Below, piece by piece: positions 8,577-17,127 of a DNA stretch of 64,000 nt (position 1 is its first letter; every line of letters starts with the position of its first letter). Under the pieces are notes generated by a model that was given only the letters and a program-made list of their open reading frames with translations, did not search any database and was not told where the DNA came from. This stretch comes from Ramlibacter pallidus (GTDB lineage Bacteria; Pseudomonadota; Gammaproteobacteria; Burkholderiales; Burkholderiaceae_C), in NCBI RefSeq assembly GCF_015070875.1, contig NZ_JADDIV010000003.1, forward strand, positions 558,001-622,000, given 5' to 3'. Position numbers and translations under genes: made by a program.

Positions 8577-10895
8577 ATGCAAAAAATCCTGCGGCAGATC
8601 GCTGCCGAACTCCGCGTACAGGAGAACCAGGTCCGCGCCGCGGTCGACTTGCTGGACGGCGGCGCCAGCGTCCCCTTCATCGCACGCTACCGCAAGGAGG
8701 CCACCGGCGGCCTCGACGACGTGCACCTGCGCGAACTGGAAGCCCGGCTGGGTTACCTGCGGGAGCTGGAGGAGCGGCGCGAGGCCGTGCTCAAGAGCAT
8801 CGGCGAGCAGGGCAAGCTCACGCCCGAACTGCAGGCGGCGGTCGAGGCCGCCCCCACCAAGCAGGAACTCGAAGACCTGTACCTGCCGTACAAGCCCCGG
8901 CGCCGTACCAAGGGCCAGATCGCGCGCGAGGCGGGCCTGGAACCGTTGGCGGACCTGCTGTGGGCCGATCCGACACGCGATCCGTCCGCCGAAGCCACCG
9001 CTTTCGTGAAGAAGGAAAAAGGCGAGGGCGGGGAGGATTTCACGACCGTGGCCGCCGTGCTCGACGGCGTGCGCGACCTCCTCTCCGAGCGCTGGGCCGA
9101 AGACGCCGCGCTGGTCCAGTCGCTGCGCGAGTGGCTCTGGACCGAAGGGCTGCTGAAGTCGAAACTGGCCACGGGCAAGGACGAGAACCACCCGGACGTC
9201 GCCAAGTTCCGCGACTACTTCGACTATGACGAGCCGATCGGCCGGGTGCCGTCGCACCGCGCGCTGGCGGTGTTCCGCGGACGCGCCCAGGACATCCTCG
9301 AAGTGAAGCTGGTGCTGCCGGTGGAGCCCGAGCCCGGCCAGCCGTCGATCGCCGAAGGGAAGATCGCCCTGCACCTGGGCTGGAGCCACCAGAAGCGGCC
9401 GGCCGACGACCTGCTGCGCAAGTGCGTTGCCTGGACCTGGCGCGTGAAGCTGTCGCTGTCCACCGAGCGCGACCTGTTCGCCCGCCTGCGCGAGGACGCG
9501 GAGAAGGTCGCCATCAAGGTCTTCGCCGAGAACCTGCGCGACCTCCTGCTGGCGGCGCCGGCCGGGCCGCGCGTGGTGATGGGCCTCGACCCCGGCATCC
9601 GCACCGGTGTCAAGGTCGCCGTCGTGGACGCGACGGGCAAGCTCGTCGACACCGCGACGGTCTACCCGCACGAGCCGCGCCGCGACTGGGACGGCGCGCT
9701 GCACACGCTGGGCCAGTTGTGCCGCAAGCACGGCGTGAACCTGATCGCCATCGGCAACGGCACCGCCAGCCGCGAGACCGACAAGCTGGCGGCCGACCTG
9801 ATGAAGCGCATCGACGGCATGCAGCGCATCGTCGTGAGCGAAGCCGGGGCGTCCGTGTATTCCGCGAGCGAGTACGCGTCGCAGGAGATGCCGGACGTCG
9901 ACGTGAGCCTGCGCGGCGCGGCGAGCATCGCGCGCCGGCTGCAGGACCCGCTGGCGGAGCTGGTGAAGATCGACCCCAAGTCGATCGGCGTGGGCCAGTA
10001 CCAGCACGACGTCAATCAGAGCGAGCTCGCGCGCACGCTGGAAGCCGTGGTCGAGGATTGCGTGAACGCCGTCGGCGTGGACCTCAACACGGCCAGCGCG
10101 CCGCTGCTGTCGCGGGTGTCCGGGCTGTCCGCTTCCGTCGCGCGCTCCGTGGTGCAGTGGCGCGAGTCGAACGGCGCCTTCCGCAGCCGGCAGCAGCTGC
10201 TGCAGGTGAGCGGCCTGGGCGCGAAGACCTTCGAGCAGAGCGCGGGGTTCCTGCGCATCCGCGGCGGCGACAACCCGCTGGACATGACCGGCGTCCACCC
10301 GGAAACCTACCCCGTGGTGGAGAAAATCCTGGCGCACGCCGGCAAGCCGGTGCAGGAACTGATGGGCCGCGCCGAGATGCTCAAGACCCTGAAGCCCGAG
10401 CTCTTCGCCAACGAGAAGTTCGGCGTGATCACCGTGAAGGACATCCTGGGCGAGCTCGAGAAGCCCGGCCGCGACCCGCGTCCGGACTTCAAGGTCGCCC
10501 GCTTCAACGACGGCGTGGACGACATCGCCGACCTGCAGCCCGGCATGGAGCTGGAAGGCACGGTCAGCAACGTGGCCGCGTTCGGCGCCTTCGTCGACCT
10601 GGGCGTCCACCAGGACGGCCTGGTGCACGTCAGCCAGCTGTCGCACAAGTTCGTGACGGACGCCCGCGAAGTCGTGAAGACCGGCGACATCGTCAAGGTG
10701 AAGGTGCTCGAGGTCGACCCGGTGCGCAAGCGCATCAGCCTCACCATGAAGCTGGGCGCGCCGGTGCAGCGGCGCGACGGCCCGCGCGAGAACCGCTTCG
10801 AAGGGGCAGGGCGTGGTCAACGCGCCACGAACAATCCGGCGATCGGCAGCGCAATGCAGGGTGCGTTCGCGAAACTGCAGGGATTGCGCAAGTAG
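8577..10895 (+). CDS. tex: Tex family RNA-binding transcription accessory protein
   Basis: 772 residues, typical of Tex. The N-terminal Tex domain (GGASVPFIARYRKEATGGLD) is followed by a YqgF-like RNase H fold (MGLDPGIRTGVKVAVVD), a helix-hairpin-helix region (VSGLGAKTFEQSAGFLRI) and a C-terminal S1 domain (GTVSNVAAFGAFVDLGVHQDG). Tex binds nucleic acid and affects transcription and stress survival in several bacteria. The ATG at 8577 gives the conserved MQKILRQIAAEL start. The 135 bp before it separates two divergent genes and must contain both promoters; CAAACT near 8533 is a possible -10 for tex. Confidence 0.95.
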   Translation: MQKILRQIAAELRVQENQVRAAVDLLDGGASVPFIARYRKEATGGLDDVHLRELEARLGYLRELEERREAVLKSIGEQGKLTPELQAAVEAAPTKQELEDLYLPYKPRRRTKGQIAREAGLEPLADLLWADPTRDPSAEATAFVKKEKGEGGEDFTTVAAVLDGVRDLLSERWAEDAALVQSLREWLWTEGLLKSKLATGKDENHPDVAKFRDYFDYDEPIGRVPSHRALAVFRGRAQDILEVKLVLPVEPEPGQPSIAEGKIALHLGWSHQKRPADDLLRKCVAWTWRVKLSLSTERDLFARLREDAEKVAIKVFAENLRDLLLAAPAGPRVVMGLDPGIRTGVKVAVVDATGKLVDTATVYPHEPRRDWDGALHTLGQLCRKHGVNLIAIGNGTASRETDKLAADLMKRIDGMQRIVVSEAGASVYSASEYASQEMPDVDVSLRGAASIARRLQDPLAELVKIDPKSIGVGQYQHDVNQSELARTLEAVVEDCVNAVGVDLNTASAPLLSRVSGLSASVARSVVQWRESNGAFRSRQQLLQVSGLGAKTFEQSAGFLRIRGGDNPLDMTGVHPETYPVVEKILAHAGKPVQELMGRAEMLKTLKPELFANEKFGVITVKDILGELEKPGRDPRPDFKVARFNDGVDDIADLQPGMELEGTVSNVAAFGAFVDLGVHQDGLVHVSQLSHKFVTDAREVVKTGDIVKVKVLEVDPVRKRISLTMKLGAPVQRRDGPRENRFEGAGRGQRATNNPAIGSAMQGAFAKLQGLRK

Positions 10896-10913
10896 CGCAC
10901 CAAAATAGCCCGC

Positions 10914-10940
10914 ATGCTGGCAATTCGTTCCCGCGGATGA
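10914..10940 (+). CDS. Possible leader mini-ORF (8 residues) coupled to the PEGA gene
   Basis: ATG CTG GCA ATT and on to TGA encodes MLAIRSRG. Its stop overlaps the ATG of the next gene (ATGA at 10937-10940). A CAAAAT hexamer sits seven bases before its ATG, the spacing seen at other probably leaderless genes in this window. It could be a translated leader that delivers ribosomes to the downstream start. The ORF is too short to test by coding statistics. Confidence 0.35.
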   Translation: MLAIRSRG

Positions 10941-11869
10941 CGGGCGGCCCCGGTTCGCCCCCGGTGGCTGCCAGCGTCCTGTTCCTGCGCCTGCGCTCCG
11001 CCTCGCAGGACGGCGACGGCGACCGCGCCGGCTTGCCGGCGGCCCTCCGTTCCGCCGCGGACGGCTGGGACCCGCAGCGGCGCGTCGTGCTGGAAGCGCC
11101 GGATGGCTTCGCGATCGTCGGTGACATCCCGCCGCTGAAGGCGCTGGAAGCGGCGCGGCGCGCGCGTGCCGTGCTGCCGCAGGACGCACTGGGCGTGGCC
11201 CTGCACCACGGCAGCGTGCACACCGAGCCCGGACACGACGGCCTGCGCGTCGCCGGCGAAGGGCTGGACACGGCCGAGGCCCTGGCGGCGTTCCCGGCCG
11301 CGCATCCGATCCTGGCCTCGCAGGCGTTCCGCGATGCCCTCGAACGGCAGGCGCCCCGTGCCGCCGAAGACCTCCGGGCGGCCGGCGAGATGATGGATGC
11401 GCAGCGGCAGACCCATCCACTGCACGTGTTCGATCCGGCGGCGGCCAGCGCGCGCCGCCTGCGCCGCAACCTGCTGGCGGGCGGCGGCGTGCTCGCGGTG
11501 CTGGGCCTGGGCTGGGCCGCGCGGATGGCGCGCCTGCGCTACGAGGCCGCCCGGCGGCCCGCCGTGATCCGCTTCGACATCCGCCCGGACGGCGAGGTCC
11601 ATGTCGACGGCCAGCACGTCGGGACCACGCCGCCGCTGGTGCAACTGGCGCTGCCCGCCGGACCCCATGCGATCGAGGTGCGGCACGGCAAGGCGCAACC
11701 GCTGCGCCTGGAAGTCCACCTGCAGCCCGGCGAGGAGATGGAGTTGCACCACGTGTTCCCCCCGCCGGCACCGGTGCCGCGCCGCGCGCCACGTCCTGCG
11801 GTCCCCCAGCGCGAGCCGACGGCGCGCGAGAAGCTGGAGCGCGCCATCCAGAAGTACAAGTTCTGGTGA
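10937..11869 (+). CDS. Membrane protein with degenerate class III cyclase-like domain and PEGA domain
   Basis: 310 residues. The first ~165 resemble a worn class III nucleotidyl cyclase domain: strand VLFLRLRS, then APDGFAIVGD, then GVALHHGSVH and AHPILASQAFRDAL follow the cyclase order. The first metal-binding Asp appears lost (LRLR), so catalysis is unlikely. A transmembrane helix lies at ~179-196, then a PEGA domain at ~208-270 (RPDGEVHVDGQHVGTTP), predicted to be outside the membrane. The C-terminus is Pro/Arg-rich. Its stop overlaps the kinase start (GTGA), so the two are translationally coupled and likely act together. Confidence 0.75.
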   Translation: MTGGPGSPPVAASVLFLRLRSASQDGDGDRAGLPAALRSAADGWDPQRRVVLEAPDGFAIVGDIPPLKALEAARRARAVLPQDALGVALHHGSVHTEPGHDGLRVAGEGLDTAEALAAFPAAHPILASQAFRDALERQAPRAAEDLRAAGEMMDAQRQTHPLHVFDPAAASARRLRRNLLAGGGVLAVLGLGWAARMARLRYEAARRPAVIRFDIRPDGEVHVDGQHVGTTPPLVQLALPAGPHAIEVRHGKAQPLRLEVHLQPGEEMELHHVFPPPAPVPRRAPRPAVPQREPTAREKLERAIQKYKFW

Positions 11870-12978
11870 ACGGCATGGGCGGCACGATCCCCTTCACCCA
11901 TCTCGGACGCTACCGCGTCGTGCGCGAGCTCGGGCGCGGCGCCATGGGCGTGGTGTACCTGGCGGAAGACGATGCGCTGCAACGGCAGGTCGCCGTCAAG
12001 ACGCTGCTGCTGCCCGACGACGCGGCGGAGCGCCGGCACCTGGAGGCGCGCTTCCAGCAGGAGGCCAAGGCGGCCGGGGGCCTGAACCACCCGAACATCA
12101 TCACCATCCACGACCTCGGGCGCGAGGGCGACTGGCTCTACATCGCCATGGAGCTGCTGCAGGGCGTGGAACTGCGCGACCGCATGGCCGGCGAGCTGCT
12201 GCCGCTGGACGAGGCGCTGGACATCGCCGCGCAGGTGGCCGCGGCGCTCGGTGCCGCGCACCAGCGCGGCGTGGTGCACCGGGACATCAAGCCCGGCAAC
12301 ATCATGCTGGTGGGCGGCGGCCACGCGAAGATCATGGACTTCGGCATCGCCCGCATGAAGACGTCGCAGGTGCGCACGCAGAGCGGGACGATGATGGGTT
12401 CGCCCAAGTACATGTCGCCCGAGCAGGTCGGCGGCCACCCGGTGGACCACCGCAGCGACATCTTCTCGCTCGGCTCGATGCTGTACGAGATGGTGGCGGG
12501 CGTGCCGGCCTTCTCGGGCGAGAACCTCGGTCACCTGCTGAACGCGATCCTGCACGGCCAGCCGCCGCCGGCGAGCCAGTTCCGCGCCGGGGTGCCGGCG
12601 CGGCTGGACGACATCATCGGCCGCGCCATGCAGAAGAATCCGGCGGCGCGCTACCAGGATGCGGCGGAGATGGCCCGCGACCTCGGCGAGTGCCTGGTCG
12701 GCCTCGGGGGCACCCGCAGCATCCCGCCGCGGGCGGCCGTGGCGAATGTCGATCCGTACGCCACGACCGCGATCACGCCCGTGCCGGAGCTGGCATTGCC
12801 CGAGGCGAACGGCCTGCCCCTGGCGAGGCAGTTCGAATCGTCCACCGGCTTGCGCCGCCTGGTCGAAGGCACGCAGCCGGAGGGCGGTCCCGCCCGTGCG
12901 CGCAGCTGGGGCTGGGTCGCCTGGCTGTGCGCCTACCTCGCCGCGACGGCCGCAGCGATCGCCATCGCCCTGAAGTAG
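11866..12978 (+). CDS. Hanks-type Ser/Thr protein kinase, C-terminal tail anchor
   Basis: 370 residues from GTG 11866, or 367 from ATG 11875. All kinase motifs are present: glycine loop GRGAMG, Lys45 in AVKT, catalytic Asp140 and Asn145 in HRDIKPGN, Asp158 in DFG, and MSPEQ at the P+1 loop. After the kinase core (~15-285) comes a ~60-residue linker and one hydrophobic helix at ~348-369 that ends the protein. It is therefore anchored by its tail and has no extracellular sensor of its own. The coupled upstream PEGA protein could supply that sensor. Confidence 0.93.
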   Translation: MNGMGGTIPFTHLGRYRVVRELGRGAMGVVYLAEDDALQRQVAVKTLLLPDDAAERRHLEARFQQEAKAAGGLNHPNIITIHDLGREGDWLYIAMELLQGVELRDRMAGELLPLDEALDIAAQVAAALGAAHQRGVVHRDIKPGNIMLVGGGHAKIMDFGIARMKTSQVRTQSGTMMGSPKYMSPEQVGGHPVDHRSDIFSLGSMLYEMVAGVPAFSGENLGHLLNAILHGQPPPASQFRAGVPARLDDIIGRAMQKNPAARYQDAAEMARDLGECLVGLGGTRSIPPRAAVANVDPYATTAITPVPELALPEANGLPLARQFESSTGLRRLVEGTQPEGGPARARSWGWVAWLCAYLAATAAAIAIALK

Positions 12979-12993
12979 CCACGCGGCGCTGCC

Positions 12994-13007
12994 TAGAATC
13001 GGGCGCA
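12994..13007 (+). promoter_or_regulatory. -10 box TAGAAT seven bases before the ATG (leaderless promoter)
   Basis: TAGAAT at 12994-12999 is separated from the ATG at 13007 by CGGGCGC. Transcription would start at or within a base of the A of ATG, giving a leaderless mRNA. No Shine-Dalgarno is visible. No good -35 match is seen. Confidence 0.5.
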
Positions 13008-14095
13008 TGCCTGCATTGCGCATCTACGCCGGCCCGCTGGCCCGGCAACACATCGCACGGGACGGATTGCAGGCGGACGCGATCGGTGCCGTGCCGGCCG
13101 CGGCCGGCGGACCGAAGGGACTGATCCTCGGTCCGCTCGACCGATTCCTGTTCGGCGACTGGCTGCCGCGAAGCGATCATGCGATCCATCTCGTCGGCGC
13201 GTCGATCGGCGCCTGGCGGATGGCGACGGCCTGCCTGCGCGATCCCGTGCAGGCGTTCGAACGGCTGGAGCGCGACTACATCGCGCAGGATTACGACCTG
13301 CCGCCCGGCCGCAAGACCCCGACCGCCGCGCACGTGTCGCAGCGTTTCAGCGAAGGCCTGGAAGCCTTCTACGGCGGGCGCGTGCGCGAGGTGCTGGAGC
13401 ACCCGCGCTTCCGCCTGCACATCGTCACGGCGCGGGGGCGGCACGTGCTCGGACGCGAGCACCGCATCGCCACGCCCCTGGGCTACCTGGGCGCGTTCCT
13501 GAGCAACACGCTGCACCGCAAGGCGATGGGGGCCTGGCTCGAACGCGTGGTGTTCTCCGCGCGCGAGTCCGGGGATCCCTGCGCACTCCCGTTCGACCCG
13601 CGCGACTTCCCGACGCGCCAGGTGGCGCTGGACGAGGCCAACTTCCATCCGGCCCTGCAGGCAAGCTGCTCGATCCCGTTCGTGCTGCAGGCCGTGCACG
13701 ACATCCCCGGCGCGCCGCGGGGCGCCTACTGGGACGGCGGCATCACCGACTACCACCTGCACCTGCAGTACCGATGCGGCCCGGGACCAGGACTGGTCCT
13801 CTACCCGCATTTCCAGAAGGCGGTGGTGCCGGGCTGGCTCGACAAGGGCCTGCCGTGGCGGCACCGCGCGACGCCGTTCCTGGACCGGATGATCGTGCTG
13901 GCACCGGACCCCGAATGGGTGCGCGGGCTGCCGAACGGCAAGCTGCCGGACCGCAAGGACTTCGCGCACTACGCGAACGACCTGCAGGGACGCATCCGCG
14001 CCTGGACCACGGCGGCGGCGGCGAGCCGGCAGCTGGCCGACGAATTCGCCGCGTGGCTCGAACGCCCCGACCTGCAGCGCGTGGAAGCCCTCTGA
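13007..14095 (+). CDS. Patatin-like phospholipase/acylhydrolase
   Basis: 362 residues. The nucleophile elbow GASIGA places Ser66, the glycine-rich oxyanion segment PAAAGGPKG lies just before it, and the catalytic Asp is in the DGG of AYWDGGITDYH. These are the Ser-Asp dyad features of patatin-fold lipases, which release fatty acids from lipids. No signal peptide is present, so it should act in the cytoplasm. It is a single gene, convergent with an iron alcohol dehydrogenase 4 bp away. Its substrate is unknown. Confidence 0.85.
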   Translation: MPALRIYAGPLARQHIARDGLQADAIGAVPAAAGGPKGLILGPLDRFLFGDWLPRSDHAIHLVGASIGAWRMATACLRDPVQAFERLERDYIAQDYDLPPGRKTPTAAHVSQRFSEGLEAFYGGRVREVLEHPRFRLHIVTARGRHVLGREHRIATPLGYLGAFLSNTLHRKAMGAWLERVVFSARESGDPCALPFDPRDFPTRQVALDEANFHPALQASCSIPFVLQAVHDIPGAPRGAYWDGGITDYHLHLQYRCGPGPGLVLYPHFQKAVVPGWLDKGLPWRHRATPFLDRMIVLAPDPEWVRGLPNGKLPDRKDFAHYANDLQGRIRAWTTAAAASRQLADEFAAWLERPDLQRVEAL

Positions 14096-14099
14096 GCGG

Positions 14100-15236
14100 C
14101 TAGAGCGACTCGTCCAGCATCCGCACGTAGTCCTCGCGGCTCGCCTCGCGCGGATTGGTCTTGTGGCAGTGGTCCGCGAGGGCGCCCTGGATGATGCGGT
14201 CGTACATGTCGCGCTGCACGCCGAGTTCGGCCAGGCCGGAGGGAAGGCCCAGGCGCGCGCTCATGTCGCGGATGGCGTCGGGGATGTCGCCGGCGGAGGA
14301 CAGTCCCATCGCATGCGCCATGCGCTCCAGCCGCCGCTCCTTCTGCACGGACGGCGCCTGGGCATTGAAGCGGACCACCACCGGCAGGAACATCGCGTTG
14401 AGAGTGCCGTGGTGCAGGCGCGGGTCCACGCCGCCCAGGCTGTGGCTCAGCGAATGCACGCAGCCGAGGCCCTTCTGGAACGCCATCGCACCCTGCATCG
14501 AGGCGCTCATGAGGGCGGCGCGCGCGTCGCGGTCGCTGCCGTCGCGGGTGGCGCGCTCGATGTTCGCCCAGCCGCGCTCCAGGCCGTCGAGCGCGATCCC
14601 GTCGGCCGGCGGGTTGAAGGCAGACGCCATGAAGGTCTCCATGCAATGCGCGATCGCATCCATGCCGGTGGCGGCGGTCAGCTTCGGCGGCAGGCCCAGC
14701 GTGAGTTCGGGGTCGCAGATCGCCGTCTTCGGCACGAGGTGCCACGAATGGAAGCCGAGCTTGCGGTGGTCGTCCACGATGATGATGGCGCCGCGCGCGA
14801 CCTCGCTGCCGGTGCCGCTGGTGGTGGGCACGGCGATCAGCGGGGCGACCTTGTCGGTGATGCGGGGCGAGCCTCCCTCGATGGTGGCGTAGTGGGTGAG
14901 GGGGCCTTCGTGCGTCGCGGCGATCGCGACGCCCTTGGCGCAGTCGATCGCGGAACCGCCGCCCACGGCGACCAGGCCGTCGCAACCCTGGGTCCGGTAG
15001 ATCTGCGCAGCCGCCCGCACGGCCGCTTCGGTCGGGTTCGACGGCGTCTGGTCGAACACCGCATGCGGCAGGCCTTCGAGCGCGTCGAGCGCCTTCTGCA
15101 GCACGCCCGCCGCGCGGACGCCCGCGTCGGTGACAACCAGCGGCTTGCTGATGCCGACGCGCTGGCATTCCTGCTTCAGCAGCTTGATCGCGCCGAAGTC
15201 GAACTGGATCTGGGTCACGTAGTAGATGAAGGCCAT
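14100..15236 (-). CDS. Iron-containing alcohol dehydrogenase
   Basis: 378 residues, standard length for group III alcohol dehydrogenases. The NAD-binding segment GGGSAIDCAKG and ALPTTSGTGSE-like IAVPTTSGTGSEV are visible, and the metal ligands lie in GMDAIAHCMETF, HSLSHSLGG and HHGTLNA. The family oxidises or reduces small alcohols, including 1,3-propanediol, lactaldehyde and gamma-hydroxybutyrate. It is monocistronic, divergent from an esterase. The substrate cannot be assigned; the closest named groups use 4-hydroxybutyrate or short primary alcohols. Confidence 0.92.
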   Translation of the reverse strand: MAFIYYVTQIQFDFGAIKLLKQECQRVGISKPLVVTDAGVRAAGVLQKALDALEGLPHAVFDQTPSNPTEAAVRAAAQIYRTQGCDGLVAVGGGSAIDCAKGVAIAATHEGPLTHYATIEGGSPRITDKVAPLIAVPTTSGTGSEVARGAIIIVDDHRKLGFHSWHLVPKTAICDPELTLGLPPKLTAATGMDAIAHCMETFMASAFNPPADGIALDGLERGWANIERATRDGSDRDARAALMSASMQGAMAFQKGLGCVHSLSHSLGGVDPRLHHGTLNAMFLPVVVRFNAQAPSVQKERRLERMAHAMGLSSAGDIPDAIRDMSARLGLPSGLAELGVQRDMYDRIIQGALADHCHKTNPREASREDYVRMLDESL

Positions 15237-15301
15237 GGTTCGCGTCCCTTAGGATGGGGACCTGACTGTAAGCCAGCGCCCGGCGCGGCGCTGCCATCCG
15301 C

Positions 15302-16255
15302 GTGACATTCCTTTCGCAGTATCCCGAGCTCACGCCCGCCATGCGCTCCGTGCTCGAGCGCATGGCCCGGGCCGGCCATCCACCGCTGTACACGCTGTCG
15401 CCAGCGCAGGCGCGGACCGCCTACGAGGCCGGCGCCGGCGTGCTCGAGGTGCCTCGTCCCGCGTTGGCCCGGGTGGAGGACCTGGCGATCCCGGTGCGCG
15501 ACGGCGGGCGCATCCCGGCCCGGCTCGTCGCGCCAGCCACGGCGCCCGGCCTGCCGGTGCTGCTGTACTTCCACGGCGGAGGGTTCACCATCGGCAGCAT
15601 CGCTTCGCACGACACGCTGTGCCGGGTGCTCGCCCACGGCGCCGGATGCGCCGTGTTGTCGGTCGGCTACCGCCTGGCGCCGGAGCATCGCTTCCCGACG
15701 GCGGTCGAGGACGCATGGGACGCGCTGAAGTGGCTGGTGCGCGAAGGCCCGGCACTGGGCCTCGACACCGCGCGGCTCGCCGTCGGCGGGGACAGCGCCG
15801 GCGGCACGCTGGCGACCGTCTGCGCGACGCTGGCGCGCGACGCGGGCCTCGCGCTGGCGCTGCAAGTCCTGTTCTGTCCCGGCTGTGCCGGCCGGCCGGA
15901 GGCGCCGTCGCACCGGCGCTACCACGAAGGGCTGGTGCTCGAGCAGGCCCACATCGAATACTTCTTCGGCCAGTACATCGACGCGCCGGACCGCGACGAC
16001 TGGCGCTTCGCCCCGTTGAACACGCCGGACCTGGAGGGCGTGGCGCCCGCGTGGTTCGGCCTCGCCGAATGCGACCCGCTGGTGGACGACGGATTGCACT
16101 ACGCGGATAAACTGCGCGCAGCCGGCGTCGCGGTGGACCTGGAGATCTACCGCGGCGTCACCCACGAGTTCATCAAGATGGGCCGCGCGCTGCCGGAAGC
16201 CCGGCAGGCGCACGCCGACGCGGCGGCGGCCCTGCTACGCGCCTGGCACACATGA
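15302..16255 (+). CDS. Alpha/beta hydrolase, hormone-sensitive-lipase type esterase
   Basis: 317 residues from a GTG start. The HSL/arylacetamide-deacetylase signature HGGGF begins at His91 and the nucleophile Ser165 sits in GGDSAGGT. The acid and His are in AECDPLVDDG and GVTHEFIK near the C-terminus. Such esterases hydrolyse short-chain esters in the cytoplasm. Its stop overlaps the start of the thioesterase-acetyltransferase fusion (ATGA), so the pair forms a two-gene operon. The GTG has weak ribosome-binding sequence; no better in-frame start is nearby. Confidence 0.9.
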   Translation: MTFLSQYPELTPAMRSVLERMARAGHPPLYTLSPAQARTAYEAGAGVLEVPRPALARVEDLAIPVRDGGRIPARLVAPATAPGLPVLLYFHGGGFTIGSIASHDTLCRVLAHGAGCAVLSVGYRLAPEHRFPTAVEDAWDALKWLVREGPALGLDTARLAVGGDSAGGTLATVCATLARDAGLALALQVLFCPGCAGRPEAPSHRRYHEGLVLEQAHIEYFFGQYIDAPDRDDWRFAPLNTPDLEGVAPAWFGLAECDPLVDDGLHYADKLRAAGVAVDLEIYRGVTHEFIKMGRALPEARQAHADAAAALLRAWHT

Positions 16256-17121
16256 AGAGAGAAGAGTTCCGTTTCTTCCACCGCCTGCGGGTCCGCTGGG
16301 CCGAGGTGGACATGCAGAAGATCGTCTTCAATGCCCACTACCTGATGTACTTCGACACGGCGGTGGCGGACTACTGGCGCGCGCTGGCAATGCCCTACGA
16401 GGAGTCCATGCACCGCCTGCAGGGCGACATCTACGTGAAGAAGGCGACGGTGGAGTTCCATGGTTCGGCCCGCATGGACGACCACCTGGACGTGGCGATG
16501 AAGTGCGAGCGCGTCGGCAACTCGTCGATGCTGTTCCGCGGCGCCATCTTCCGCGCCGAGGACCTGCTGATCACCTGCGAGCTGCTGTACGTGTTCGCCG
16601 ACCCGGCGACGCAGACATCGCGGCCGGTGCCGGCGGTGCTGCGCGAGATGCTGGCGGGCTACGAGGCGGGCGAGACGATGCTGCAGGTGAAGACCGGCAG
16701 CTGGCGGGAGCTCGGAACGGACGCCGGGCACGTCCGCACCGAGGTCTTCGTCAAGGAGCAACGCATCCCCGCCGACCTCGAGTGGGACGCGGCGGACGAA
16801 GGCGCGGTGCATGCGGTGGCCTACAACCGCCTCGGCATGCCGGTCGCCACCGGACGGTTGCTGCCGGCGCGTGACGGCGTGGCGAAGATCGGCCGGATGG
16901 CCGTGCACCAGGTGCTGCGCGGATGCGGACTGGGCGAGCAGGTGCTGCGCGCCCTGGCGCAGGAGTCGCAGCGCCGCGGCGACCGGGCGATCGAGCTGCA
17001 TGCGCAGCGGACCGCCGCCGCCTTCTATGCGCGCCTCGGCTTCGCGCCCGAGGGTGAGCCTTTCGAGGAAGCGGGGATCCCGCACATCACGATGCGCAGC
17101 GGCCTGCCGCTGGCGCGCTGA
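16252..17121 (+). CDS. Fusion of YbgC/FadM-type thioesterase with GNAT acetyltransferase
   Basis: 289 residues in one frame without break. Residues 1-~140 are a hotdog thioesterase: RVRWAEVDMQKIVFNAHYLM has the active-site Asp20 of the YbgC/4-hydroxybenzoyl-CoA type. Residues ~146-289 are a GNAT domain: VRTEVFVKEQRIPADLEWD matches the ElaA/YjcF type and GRMAVHQVLRGCGLGEQVL is the acetyl-CoA pyrophosphate loop. One half hydrolyses acyl-CoA and the other uses it as donor, a suggestive combination. It overlaps an esterase gene upstream and converges with ygfZ. Confidence 0.88.
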   Translation: MKREEFRFFHRLRVRWAEVDMQKIVFNAHYLMYFDTAVADYWRALAMPYEESMHRLQGDIYVKKATVEFHGSARMDDHLDVAMKCERVGNSSMLFRGAIFRAEDLLITCELLYVFADPATQTSRPVPAVLREMLAGYEAGETMLQVKTGSWRELGTDAGHVRTEVFVKEQRIPADLEWDAADEGAVHAVAYNRLGMPVATGRLLPARDGVAKIGRMAVHQVLRGCGLGEQVLRALAQESQRRGDRAIELHAQRTAAAFYARLGFAPEGEPFEEAGIPHITMRSGLPLAR

Positions 17122-17127
17122 TCGCGG

